Of a stretch of DNA of 64,000 bases, positions 52,277 to 60,396 are shown one piece after another. The notes under the pieces were generated by a model. It ran no database searches, was not told the origin of the DNA, and worked only from the letters and a program-made list of their open reading frames with translations. Origin of the DNA: Curtobacterium salicis (GTDB lineage: Bacteria; Actinomycetota; Actinomycetes; Actinomycetales; Microbacteriaceae); the NCBI RefSeq assembly GCF_011759505.1, contig NZ_JAAOYO010000001.1, forward strand, positions 434,001-498,000. Reading direction: 5' to 3'. Both the position numbers and the translations under genes were made by a program. The stretch's first letter is position 1, and each line of letters begins with the position of its first letter.

Positions 52277-53281
52277 ATGAGCCGGACCGACGACGACGCG
52301 GCAGCACGAGCGCGTCTCGAGCGCACCGCGTGGGGCGCGGGGTCGACCCCGGCGGAAGCAGCGCGCGCCCGGATCGCACTCGCCGACCTCGACCGGGAGG
52401 CCCGGAAGCGTCCCGCCGGCGCTGTCGGCCCCGCCACGGGGTCGCGTCGTCCCCGCCGGGCAGGTGCGTCGCCCGCCGCGGAGCCGGCGTCGTCCGTTCC
52501 CGAGGTGCCGTCGTCCGTTCCCGAGCCGCCGTCGTCCCTTCCGGACTCCGCTCCCGGCGTTCCGGTCGCGGCGCTGCCCGCCATGCAGCCGGTGCACGCC
52601 GAGGACGCGGATCGTGCCGACGACCCCAGCCGCCTGACGGACCCCGGCACCGACGGCGACGACGACGACCGCGACCGGACGCCCGAGGCGAGCGGTGACG
52701 GCGGACCAGGGACGCGCCTCCTGGCCGGCACCCGCCGGATCACGCACCGTGCGCGGGTGCTCCTGGCGCGTGTCCGTCGGACCGACCGCACCGTGCTGTG
52801 GGCCCTCGGTGGTGCCGCGGTCGTGATCGGTCTGGTGGCCGGGACCGGCGTGGGGCTCTCGATCGGCACCCGCACCGCCGCGGAGCCCGCGTCCGCGGTG
52901 ACCACCCCCGCGGCGGGGACGGTGACGCTCGAGCAGATGCTCGACCTGCCGCAGACGTACGCCGACCAGCTGCCGGGTGGGATCGACGCACCGGTGTCGC
53001 TGCACACCACCCGGCTCGTCTTCACGAACCGGTCACTGGCGGGCGACGACGCCGCGACGCCGTGGAACGTCTGGGCCGGCGTGGGCCGGGACCGCTCGAC
53101 CCTGTGCCTGGTGGCGACCGCGGACCGCCTGCAGGGGACGAGCGCGTGCTACCCCCGCGACGACGCCCTGCACGGGACGGTCTCACTGTCGGCGACCTCG
53201 CTGAGCGGGACCCTCTGGCTCCGGGTCGTCGGCGGCGCCGTCCGCGGCACCGTGACCAGCTCGCCGCCACCGTTGTACTGA
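52277..53281 (+). CDS. Single-pass membrane protein with Pro/Ser repeat region
   Basis: This 334-residue protein is unrecognised. It has a charged cytoplasmic part (1-170) that includes a short repeat SSVPEVPSSVPEPPSSLPD (about 72-90) and an acidic run DGDDDDRDR, a membrane helix (about 175-198, VLWALGGAAVVIGLVAGTG) and an outer domain of about 135 residues with two Cys (LCLVAT and SACYP) that could form a disulfide. The ATG at 52277 has GAGGAG at 52267-52272. It is probably a cell-surface or sensing protein. Confidence 0.75.
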   Translation: MSRTDDDAAARARLERTAWGAGSTPAEAARARIALADLDREARKRPAGAVGPATGSRRPRRAGASPAAEPASSVPEVPSSVPEPPSSLPDSAPGVPVAALPAMQPVHAEDADRADDPSRLTDPGTDGDDDDRDRTPEASGDGGPGTRLLAGTRRITHRARVLLARVRRTDRTVLWALGGAAVVIGLVAGTGVGLSIGTRTAAEPASAVTTPAAGTVTLEQMLDLPQTYADQLPGGIDAPVSLHTTRLVFTNRSLAGDDAATPWNVWAGVGRDRSTLCLVATADRLQGTSACYPRDDALHGTVSLSATSLSGTLWLRVVGGAVRGTVTSSPPPLY

Positions 53282-53534
53282 CCGGCGGGCTGTCGGTCGG
53301 ACGCGCTCCCGGAGGACACCGCGTTGGAGCGCTCCTGAGAGCATCGCGAGAACGGCCCGGGAGCCCTCGCGTGATCGCCGTGCGTCGTGCAACACTGGAT
53401 GGAGCGCACTCGCCGTGGAGTGGCCAGAACCACATCTCCACATCCCCGCCCACCACCAGCGAGCGCGCTCCGACCGATCGACCACTCCGTCGTTCCCGCG
53501 CGCTCCTCGCACGTCCTCGAGGAGGTCAGCCGCC

Positions 53535-54926
53535 GTGTCCACCACCAGCAACCGAACCGTGCACCCGCACACGACGCCGATCACCGTCACGACGTCGTCG
53601 GTGATCGGGATCGCCGTCCTCGGCCTCGCCACGTTCTTCGCCATCACGACCGAGCTGATGCCGGTCGGCCTGCTCGGCACGATGAGCCGCGACCTCGGCG
53701 TCACCGAGTCGACCATGGGCATCGTCATCACGGTGTACGCGGCCGCCGTCGCGCTGCTCGCCCTTCCCCTCACCTCGCTGACCGCGAAGCTGCCGCGGAA
53801 GACGGTCCTCGTCGCGACCCTGATCGGCTACACGGTGTCGAACGCCCTCGTCGCGCTCGCACCGTCCTTCGCCGTGGTCTGCGCCGGCCGGGTCGTCGGT
53901 GGCATCGCGCACGCCCTGTTCTTCTCGGTCGCCTCGGCATACGCCACGCGCATCGTCCCGCCACGGCTCGCCGGTCGCGCCATCGCGTTCGTCTACTCCG
54001 GCAGCTCGCTCGGTTTCGTCATCGGCGTCCCGCTCGCCACCGGCGTCGGGCAGTCGGTCGGTTGGCGTCCCGCCGTCGGTGGCGTCGCCGCCTGTGCGGC
54101 GCTCCTCGCGGTCGTGGCCGCCGTGTGCCTGCCCGCCGTCCGGGGCGCTGCCTCGCCGCACGTCGGCTCCCCCAGGGCCTGGGCGCGGACCGGACTGCTG
54201 TCGGTCGTCGTGGCCGACCTGCTGCTCTTCGCCGGGCACTACGTCGTCTACACGTACATCGGCCCCTACGTCATCGACGCCGGGCTCGACGCCGGCATGG
54301 TCTCGGGAGCGCTGCTCGTCCTCGGGGGTACCGGCGTGATCGGACTCTGGCTCGCGGGCGTGTTCGTCGACCGGGCACCCCGCCAGACCCTGATCGCCGC
54401 GATCGCCGCGATGGCCGCCGCGTTCGTCCTGATGCCCTTCGCCCACGGGTCGCTCGTCGGCACGATGGTCGTCGCGGGCCTCTGGATGGCGGCGAACGGC
54501 ACGACCGGGACGCTGTTCATGGCCGCGGCGATCCGCACCGGCGGGGTCAGCCCGGAGATCGCGGGCGCCCTGGTCAACGGGGCGTCGAACATCGGCATCG
54601 CGGGCGGGGCGGCGATCGGCGGGCAGGTGCTCGGGCTCTCGGGTCTGCAGACGCTGCCGTTCGCCGGCGCCCTGGTGCTCGTCGCCGGGCTGTCCGTCGT
54701 CGCGTTCGCCAAGCGTGGGTTCCCGGTGCACAGCACGGCGCAGCCGCACCTCAGCACGTCGTCGATCGAGGTGCTCACCTCGTCGCTCGCCGTCGTCACG
54801 AGCTCGATCCCGACGGTCAGCCGGGCGATCCAGACCGTCACCGGGTCCGTCGCCACAGTGCGCCGTGCGGCCACCGGGTCGATCCAGACGGCCACCGGTT
54901 CGGTGCGGGCGGTCCGCGAGCGGTAG
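53535..54926 (+). CDS. MFS transporter, DHA1-type exporter
   Basis: This 463-residue protein has twelve membrane helices between about residues 20 and 400. The helix 1 ELMPVGLLG motif, helix 5 SGSSLGFVIGVPL and the 2/3 loop LPRKTVL match drug/arabinose efflux permeases (AraJ/YdhP type). After helix 12 an unusual tail of about 60 residues repeats TGS/TSS-V-TV units. GTG 53535 has GGAGG at 53520-53524. A palindrome at 53326-53335 (GGAGCGCTCC) lies upstream. Substrate unknown. Confidence 0.9.
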   Translation: MSTTSNRTVHPHTTPITVTTSSVIGIAVLGLATFFAITTELMPVGLLGTMSRDLGVTESTMGIVITVYAAAVALLALPLTSLTAKLPRKTVLVATLIGYTVSNALVALAPSFAVVCAGRVVGGIAHALFFSVASAYATRIVPPRLAGRAIAFVYSGSSLGFVIGVPLATGVGQSVGWRPAVGGVAACAALLAVVAAVCLPAVRGAASPHVGSPRAWARTGLLSVVVADLLLFAGHYVVYTYIGPYVIDAGLDAGMVSGALLVLGGTGVIGLWLAGVFVDRAPRQTLIAAIAAMAAAFVLMPFAHGSLVGTMVVAGLWMAANGTTGTLFMAAAIRTGGVSPEIAGALVNGASNIGIAGGAAIGGQVLGLSGLQTLPFAGALVLVAGLSVVAFAKRGFPVHSTAQPHLSTSSIEVLTSSLAVVTSSIPTVSRAIQTVTGSVATVRRAATGSIQTATGSVRAVRER

Positions 54927-54933
54927 CGTCCGC

Positions 54934-55011
54934 GAGCCGGTCGTAGGAGCCGGTCGTAGGAGCCGGTCGTACGAGCCGGTCGTACGAGTCGGTCGTTCGA
55001 GCCGGTCGTGC
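54934..55011. repeat. 13-bp minisatellite, six units
   Basis: Six 13-bp units GAG(C/T)CGGTCGT(A/T/G)(C/G) run head to tail, starting 8 bp after the MFS stop; a degenerate unit follows to 55026. The last coding bases resemble the unit. Confidence 0.9.
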
Positions 55012-55098
55012 GCGTGCCGGTCGTGCGGGTGCCGTCCCGTCCCGTGAGCGCCGGCGTGCCGGACCGGGCGTCCGCAGCGGGGCCGTGGCCCGGGGGCA

Positions 55099-55138
55099 CG
55101 AGACGCCGCCGACCTCCCGGGGTCGGCGGCGTCTCGTC
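55099..55138. terminator. Bidirectional terminator
   Basis: Perfect 17-bp stem (55099-55115 with 55122-55138), 6-base loop, between the convergent MFS and surface-protein genes. Confidence 0.87.
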
Positions 55139-55150
55139 GTGCTCGTGAGG

Positions 55151-57241
55151 TCAGTCGTGCATCTCGGGACGGCGACGGTTCCAGACCCCGCGGAGGGTCA
55201 GGAGGCCCGCACCGAGGAGCAGGAGCACGCCCGCGGCCACGAGGCCGGGCGTGAGGTCCGCGCCGGTGAAGGCGAGACCCCCGGCGGTCGGGGTCGAGCC
55301 GGTGCCGCTGCCGCTGCCGGGCGTGACCCCGGTACCGCCCCCGGTCCCCGGCGGGGTGCTCGGAGCCGGCGACGGCGTGCCCGGTGTCGGTGTCGGTGTC
55401 GGGGTGGGGGTCGGTGTGGGCGCCTGTGTGGCTGCGGCGGCGACGACGAGGGCGAGCGGGGTCGCCGCCGTCCCCGGAGCCGGGGTCGTCACGAGGCGGG
55501 GCGCGCTGGCGTCGTCGCCCGTGCCGGCGACGACGGAGTACTCGGTCTCCGTCAGCAGGTCCGGCAGCACGAAGGCGCCGTCGGCGGCCGTCGTGACCGT
55601 GACGGGAGCGCCGACCGAGGCGTCCGTCGGCGTCGCCGTCACGGGCACGTCGGCGACGGGCTCCCCGGCGGTGTCGGTCACGGTGCCGGGGACGTCGACC
55701 ACGGTCGGCACCGCCACGGGTGCCGGGACGACGAACGAGAGCGGCGTCGGCGTGGTGCCCGCCGCGGGGGTCGTGACGCGTTGCGGGTCGCTGGCGTCGT
55801 CACCGGTGCCGGCGACGACGGAGTACGCGGTGTCGGTCTGCAGTTCGGGCAGGACGAACGAGCCGTCGGTCCCGGTCGTCGCGGTGACCGGGTCGCTGAC
55901 CGCGGGGTCGACCGGGGTGGCGACCACGGGGGCGTCGGCGACGGCCGCACCGGTGGTGTCCGTCACCGTCCCGGGCAGGTCGACGACGGCGGCCGGGGTG
56001 GTGAAGGCGAAGTCCTGGGTCGTCCCGGCCGCCGGGATCGTCACCGACTCGGTCGCGGTGCCGGTCGTGCCCTCCGGGGCGGTGACGCGCACCCGGTAGT
56101 CGCCGGGCGTCGTCGTGAAGCGGTAGGCGCCGGTGGCGTCGGTCGTGGTGGCGGCGATCTCGGTGCCGTCCGTGCCGAGGAGCTCGACGCGGGTGCCGGT
56201 CGCTACGGGACCGCCGTCGAGGGTCGCGGTGCCCGTGACCGAGGCCAGGACGAAGTCGACGCCGGTCCGGTCCGCACCGCCGGGGCTGCTCGCGAGCGAG
56301 ACGTCGGTGACGGTCGGGTCCCCGACGACATCGTCCGGGGCCGTGAGGGTGACCCGGTAGCCCGAGTCGACGGCGAGTTCCGGGAAGACGTAGGTGCCGT
56401 CCGCCCGGGTGGTCGTCGTGACCGTCCGGCCGCCGGGCGCCGTCGCGGTGACGGTCGCGCCGGCCACAGGCGCGCCGTCACGGGTCGCGGTGCCGCTGAT
56501 CGCTGCCGTGCGGTCGGCGAACCAGGTCTGGTACACCGGGAGCCCGCTGCGCTGCTGGTACGTGATCGTCAGCGTCTCCAGCGGGACCGTCGGCGTGAAC
56601 CAGGCGGTGGCCCCGGCGGTGTCGGTCGCCGCCGCGTTGCCGGTGAGGGTGCGCGTCGCGCTGTTCCACGTCGGGACGTCCCGGCCGGTGGTGCCGTCGG
56701 GATCGGGAGGGCACGACCACCCGCCGGCCGAGACGGCCGAGCAGGAGTTGTAGGTGCTCTGGAACCCGAGCTGCGCCGCCGTCGCCGCGCCACCGCCCGG
56801 CACGGTCGCGGCGATGGTCGCCTGGTCGGCGTCCACGTCACCGAGGACGAAGGACCAGCTGCCGGCGCCGGGGGTCGGCGTCGCGAAGGTGTACGTCGTG
56901 ACCGACGCCCCGGACGTGTTCGGCGTGTCGGTGGCCGGGCGCTGGTTGAGGTACGTGGTGCCCCGGCTCGACCCGTACGTCGACCCCGGGCCCGTCGCCG
57001 GTCCCTGCCAGACCGACGCCCCGCTGATCACCGTGGACTGCCGGGAGGTCGACGTGTACGTGGTCGCCGGGAAGCCCGGCAGGGTCACCGTGCCGGTGTA
57101 CGCCCGTGCGGCCCCGGCGACGGTGAATGTCCCCCAGTGTCCGACCGGCGCGGCCGAGGCGACGGTCGAGCCGCCCACGGTCAGTCCGGCTCCCATGACG
57201 AGTGCGGTCACTCCCGCGACCAGCATCCGGTTGCGCTGCAT
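55151..57241 (-). CDS. Sortase-anchored surface protein with Cna-B/carboxypeptidase-regulatory repeats
   Basis: This 696-residue protein has a signal peptide (about 1-32, ending ASA), an N-terminal beta domain (about 35-240), then Ig-like repeats: two early ones with GAPVAGATVTA and TGTRVELLG and two later ones that are close duplicates (VPGTVTDT...SVVAGTGDDAS). A Pro-Thr linker, a Gly/Ser stretch and the sorting signal LAFTG followed by a membrane helix and NRRR end it. LAXTG is the class E sortase motif of high-GC actinobacteria. GGGGAA precedes the ATG. Confidence 0.9.
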   Translation of the reverse strand: MQRNRMLVAGVTALVMGAGLTVGGSTVASAAPVGHWGTFTVAGAARAYTGTVTLPGFPATTYTSTSRQSTVISGASVWQGPATGPGSTYGSSRGTTYLNQRPATDTPNTSGASVTTYTFATPTPGAGSWSFVLGDVDADQATIAATVPGGGAATAAQLGFQSTYNSCSAVSAGGWSCPPDPDGTTGRDVPTWNSATRTLTGNAAATDTAGATAWFTPTVPLETLTITYQQRSGLPVYQTWFADRTAAISGTATRDGAPVAGATVTATAPGGRTVTTTTRADGTYVFPELAVDSGYRVTLTAPDDVVGDPTVTDVSLASSPGGADRTGVDFVLASVTGTATLDGGPVATGTRVELLGTDGTEIAATTTDATGAYRFTTTPGDYRVRVTAPEGTTGTATESVTIPAAGTTQDFAFTTPAAVVDLPGTVTDTTGAAVADAPVVATPVDPAVSDPVTATTGTDGSFVLPELQTDTAYSVVAGTGDDASDPQRVTTPAAGTTPTPLSFVVPAPVAVPTVVDVPGTVTDTAGEPVADVPVTATPTDASVGAPVTVTTAADGAFVLPDLLTETEYSVVAGTGDDASAPRLVTTPAPGTAATPLALVVAAAATQAPTPTPTPTPTPTPGTPSPAPSTPPGTGGGTGVTPGSGSGTGSTPTAGGLAFTGADLTPGLVAAGVLLLLGAGLLTLRGVWNRRRPEMHD

Positions 57242-57380
57242 GTGTTCCCCTGTCCCCTGACGGTCCGACCGGCGGGAGGCGTCGCGGACCTGAACGACCC
57301 TCAGGCTAGCCAGCGAGCGCAGGATCGGCCACGGCGTGCGTCGATCGGCCAGCGGGACGGCGACGTGCTGCGGAGCGGGG

Positions 57381-57839
57381 TCAGCCGCGGTGCGCCAGGG
57401 CGTCGAGGGCGGCGACCTGGCCGGCGACGACGCGGTCCCGGGCCTCGGCCAGCGGCACCCAGCGGGCATCGTCGACCTCGGGCACCTCGACGAAGCGCCC
57501 GGAACCGCGCGGGAGTTCGAGCGACACGGTGTTGCTCCGCACGACGTCGACGGCGAAGTGGGGCGCGTCGAGCGTCCACACCGTCACGACCTTGCCGGAG
57601 GCCTGCCGGAAGTCGCCGAGCAGGACCGGCGCGCCCTCGGGAGCAGGAGTCCCGATCTCCTCACCGAACTCGCGGAGCGCCGTCGTCAGCGCGTCCTCCC
57701 CCGCTTCGAGCTCGCCCTTCGGGATCGACCACGCCCGCGGACGCCGACGCCAGAACGGGCCGCCCATGTGCGCGATGAAGACCTCGAGGGAGGACCCGGT
57801 GCCACGGTGCAGCAGCAGTCCGGCGGAGCGAGGAGGCAC
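57381..57839 (-). CDS. NUDIX hydrolase
   Basis: This 152-residue protein has a Nudix box: GELEAGEDALTTALREFGEEIG (positions about 42-63) with the REFGEE core in place of REUXEE. WSIPKGELEAGE precedes it. It would hydrolyse a nucleoside-diphosphate derivative; related short Nudix proteins act on NTPs or diadenosine polyphosphates. The GTG at 57839 lies six bases after TAGTCT on the minus strand, so it is probably leaderless. It diverges from an alpha/beta hydrolase 23 bp away. Confidence 0.9.
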   Translation of the reverse strand: MPPRSAGLLLHRGTGSSLEVFIAHMGGPFWRRRPRAWSIPKGELEAGEDALTTALREFGEEIGTPAPEGAPVLLGDFRQASGKVVTVWTLDAPHFAVDVVRSNTVSLELPRGSGRFVEVPEVDDARWVPLAEARDRVVAGQVAALDALAHRG

Positions 57840-57845
57840 GGCCGG

Positions 57846-57851
57846 AGACTA
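57846..57851 (-). promoter_or_regulatory. -10 element TAGTCT, leaderless Nudix promoter
   Basis: Minus-strand TAGTCT lies 6 bases before the Nudix GTG. It overlaps the plus-strand TACCCT element by two bases. Confidence 0.55.
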
Positions 57852-57855
57852 CCCT
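57850..57855 (+). promoter_or_regulatory. -10 element TACCCT, leaderless hydrolase promoter
   Basis: TACCCT lies 7 bases before the ATG at 57863. It shares two bases with the minus-strand TAGTCT, so the two promoters cannot be occupied at once. Confidence 0.55.
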
Positions 57856-57862
57856 CCGGCGC

Positions 57863-58738
57863 ATGCAGACCATCGAGCTCCGGGACGGCCGGATCGTCCT
57901 GGTCGACGACACCGCCGTCGACGACGCCCCCGCCCGACACACCGCTGGCCGGGCCGCTGGACACGCTGCCGCCCCGGACCGGCCGACGCTCGTCTGGCAT
58001 CACGAGTCACCGCACACCGGCGTCCTGTTCGAGCCGCTCCGACGGACCGCCGCGGCCCGCGGCCTCCGCCTCGTGGCCGTCACCCGGCCCGGCTACGGCG
58101 GCGCCGACCCACTGCCCGGACGCCGGGTCGCGGACGGCGCGAGCGACCTCGGTCAGGTGCTCGACGCCCTCGGCATCGCCCGCGTCGCGGTCGTCGGTGG
58201 CTCCGGCGGCGGCCCGCACGCCCTCGCTGCGGCGGCCCTCCTGCCCGACCGGGTCGCCGCCGTCGCGACGCTCGCCTCCCCCTCACCGTTCGCGGACACG
58301 CCGGCCTGGTGGGACGGCATGGCGGACGACGGCGGCCTCCGTGCCGCGGCCGCCGGACGGGAGGCACGCATCACCTGGGCGGCGACCGCGGACTTCGATC
58401 CGTCCCAGTTCGTCGACACCGACTGGGCGGCCCTCGACGGGGACTGGGCCGCCCTGGGGCAGGACGCGTCGGCGGCGGGCGGGCCGGGCCTCCTGGGCGG
58501 CGCCGACGACGACGTGGCGTTCGTGACGGACTGGGGGTTCGCGCTGTCGGCCGTCACGGTGCCGACGTTCCTGGTGCACGGCGCGCGTGACCGGGTCGTC
58601 CCGGTGGCACACGGGCGCGCACTCGCCCGGGCGATGCCGTCGGCCCGGTACGAGGAGCGTCCCGACGACGGACACATCGCGGTCCTGTCGACGCTGCCGG
58701 CGCTGATGGACCGACTGGGCGCAGTCCTGCGCGCCTGA
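57863..58738 (+). CDS. Alpha/beta hydrolase
   Basis: This 291-residue protein has the alpha/beta hydrolase fold: nucleophile elbow VVGGSGGGPHAL (Ser about 114), acid Asp in HGARDRVVP and catalytic His in DDGHIAV near the C-terminus. RPGYGGADP contributes the oxyanion-side loop. It resembles esterases and haloperoxidase-like hydrolases. No signal peptide. The start is ATG 57863, apparently leaderless. It faces away from a Nudix gene with overlapping -10 elements. Confidence 0.9.
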   Translation: MQTIELRDGRIVLVDDTAVDDAPARHTAGRAAGHAAAPDRPTLVWHHESPHTGVLFEPLRRTAAARGLRLVAVTRPGYGGADPLPGRRVADGASDLGQVLDALGIARVAVVGGSGGGPHALAAAALLPDRVAAVATLASPSPFADTPAWWDGMADDGGLRAAAAGREARITWAATADFDPSQFVDTDWAALDGDWAALGQDASAAGGPGLLGGADDDVAFVTDWGFALSAVTVPTFLVHGARDRVVPVAHGRALARAMPSARYEERPDDGHIAVLSTLPALMDRLGAVLRA

Positions 58739-58760
58739 CCCGGGCCCGGTCGAGCGGCGG

Positions 58761-59882
58761 TCAGCCGAGCCGTTCCCGGAGTTCCGCGTCGAGCCGTCCG
58801 GTCAGGTACCGGACCCCCGCCGTGTTCGGGTGCAGCGCGCCCGGCTCGAGGTCGATGCTGCTGAACCCGCCGAGCGAGTCGAGCGACACCCCGTTCACGT
58901 ACGCGCCCGACCGTGCGCAGGCCGAGTGCGCCTGCGTCGTCGCGAACACGTCCACGAACCGCACACCGGCGGCCCGGGCTGCGCTCTGACCGACCTCGTC
59001 GAGCTGCTCCTGCACGCCGTGCAGCCACCGGACGTCGGCGTCGGTGAAGGGGTAGGTGTCCTCGGGGAACCGTCCCGCGAGGGTGCCGAGGTCGACCGCG
59101 GGTCGGAAGCAGCCCCGCGCCGGGGTGTGTGCGGCGTCCGGGAAGATCGCCGGGTAGCCGAGCAGCAGGACCGTCGCGTTCGGTGCCGCCTCGCGGATGT
59201 CGGCCAGGGTCTCCGCGATCCCGAGCGCGACCCGCCCCTCGATCTTCGCCCCGAGCGTGTCGACCCCGTCGACGTCGAGCGTGCTCCGACAGGACGGCGC
59301 GTTCTTGCCCGAGAACACGGGCCCGGAGGCGGAGAGCGCCATGCACGAGGCCGCGGTGCCGAACAGGTCCGCGTCGTTGCCCCCGATCGTCAGCGTGACG
59401 AGCCGGGTCGACTCCGACAGCGCCTCGATCTGCGGCGGTGCCCCGCGCCACTGCGTGCGGTCGCGGACGTCCTCGCTGGTCGCGCCGGCACAGGTGACGT
59501 CGGTGAGTGCGAGACCGAACCGTGCGGCGATGCGGTGCGGGTAGTCCCGCCCGGACTGCGCGCACGCCCGGACGGGGAGTCCGGTCGGGTCCGCCAGGCC
59601 GTACCCCGCGGAGTACGAGTCGCCGAGCGCGACGTACTCGCTGCCCGGCGGCAGGTCGGTCAACGTCTCCGGCGGGTCGTCGGTCACGCGGAAGGGCTGT
59701 GGCACCGGCCACCCGGGTGCGGCCGACGCCTCCTGCGGCGCCGTGGGCGTCCCGGCCGGACCGCCCACGAGGACGGTGCCGAGGACGACGGCTCCGGCGA
59801 CGAGTGCCGCGAGCCGACGACCGCGCGCACGGCCACCGCGCGCACGGCCACCGGGGACGCGGGTGCTGAGCGGACGGCGCAG
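58761..59882 (-). CDS. Secreted SGNH/GDSL esterase, probable CTG start
   Basis: The mature part is a lipase-like SGNH hydrolase: block I VALGDSYSAGYG, block III TIGGNDADLF, block V LHPNTAGVRY, with several Cys as in Streptomyces-type secreted lipases. The first standard start is GTG 59768, but that would cut off a clear export signal (RRLAALVAGAVVLGTVLVGG) encoded just upstream in frame. No ATG, GTG or TTG exists there; CTG at 59882, preceded by CCGGAG, gives a full signal peptide (373 residues in all). A 15-bp duplication encodes its GGRAR repeat. Confidence 0.85.
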   Translation of the reverse strand: MRRPLSTRVPGGRARGGRARGRRLAALVAGAVVLGTVLVGGPAGTPTAPQEASAAPGWPVPQPFRVTDDPPETLTDLPPGSEYVALGDSYSAGYGLADPTGLPVRACAQSGRDYPHRIAARFGLALTDVTCAGATSEDVRDRTQWRGAPPQIEALSESTRLVTLTIGGNDADLFGTAASCMALSASGPVFSGKNAPSCRSTLDVDGVDTLGAKIEGRVALGIAETLADIREAAPNATVLLLGYPAIFPDAAHTPARGCFRPAVDLGTLAGRFPEDTYPFTDADVRWLHGVQEQLDEVGQSAARAAGVRFVDVFATTQAHSACARSGAYVNGVSLDSLGGFSSIDLEPGALHPNTAGVRYLTGRLDAELRERLG

Positions 59883-59940
59883 GGTGGGCTCCGGGGTGTT
59901 CGGGTCGGGTGGCCGACCCTCGGGCGGGGTCGAGCGGACC

Positions 59941-59946
59941 AGGCTA
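59941..59946 (-). promoter_or_regulatory. -10 element TAGCCT of the SGNH esterase gene
   Basis: Minus-strand TAGCCT gives a leader of about 50 bases before the proposed CTG start at 59882, which fits the CCGGAG ribosome site used there. Confidence 0.4.
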
Positions 59947-59996
59947 GCCGGTCCGGCTCGGCCCTCCCTCCCAGGACCTCAGCGGGTACGCGTGAC

Positions 59997-60350
59997 TCAG
60001 CGACGACCGAGCCGGCGTTCGCCGCCGGCACCCGCCTGGTAGTCGAGGCCGTAGTGCTGGAAGAGCTCGGGCTCGGTGGCGGCGTCGAGTTCACCGTCGG
60101 TGGCGATGGACGGGGCGTCCTTCACGGTCTTCTTGTCGAACGCCACGAGCAGGTGCTTCGGGGCGACCGTCGCGCCGACGAGCGGCACGAACACGAGCTT
60201 CTTGCCGACGACGCCGGTCGTCACGGACCCGAAGGCCGGCTGCTGCGTCGCGGTGTCGTAGTAGATGCTCTCGAGGTTGCCGATCTTGTCCTCCTGGGCG
60301 TCGACGACCGGCAGGCCGATCCAGTCCCGGATGTTGGCTGCTTCGAACAC
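59997..60350 (-). CDS. PRC-barrel domain protein
   Basis: This 117-residue protein has an N-terminal PRC-barrel (about residues 5-75; WIGLPVVDAQEDKIGNLES) followed by a short helical tail. PRC-barrel proteins of this size are common in actinobacteria and are thought to bind RNA or other proteins; their role is not established. I start at GTG 60350, which has GGAGGGAG 7 bases upstream; the frame runs further up without a ribosome site. It is a single-gene unit. Confidence 0.85.
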   Translation of the reverse strand: MFEAANIRDWIGLPVVDAQEDKIGNLESIYYDTATQQPAFGSVTTGVVGKKLVFVPLVGATVAPKHLLVAFDKKTVKDAPSIATDGELDAATEPELFQHYGLDYQAGAGGERRLGRR

Positions 60351-60396
60351 GGCGGCTCCCTCCGACGGCCGGACTGTCCGTGCCGTCGGATCGACG

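Noticed and set aside
53282-53534. Possible gene start upstream of the MFS transporter at 53415
   Set aside because: The added residues are unlike any MFS N-terminus, and GGAGG at 53520 supports GTG 53535.
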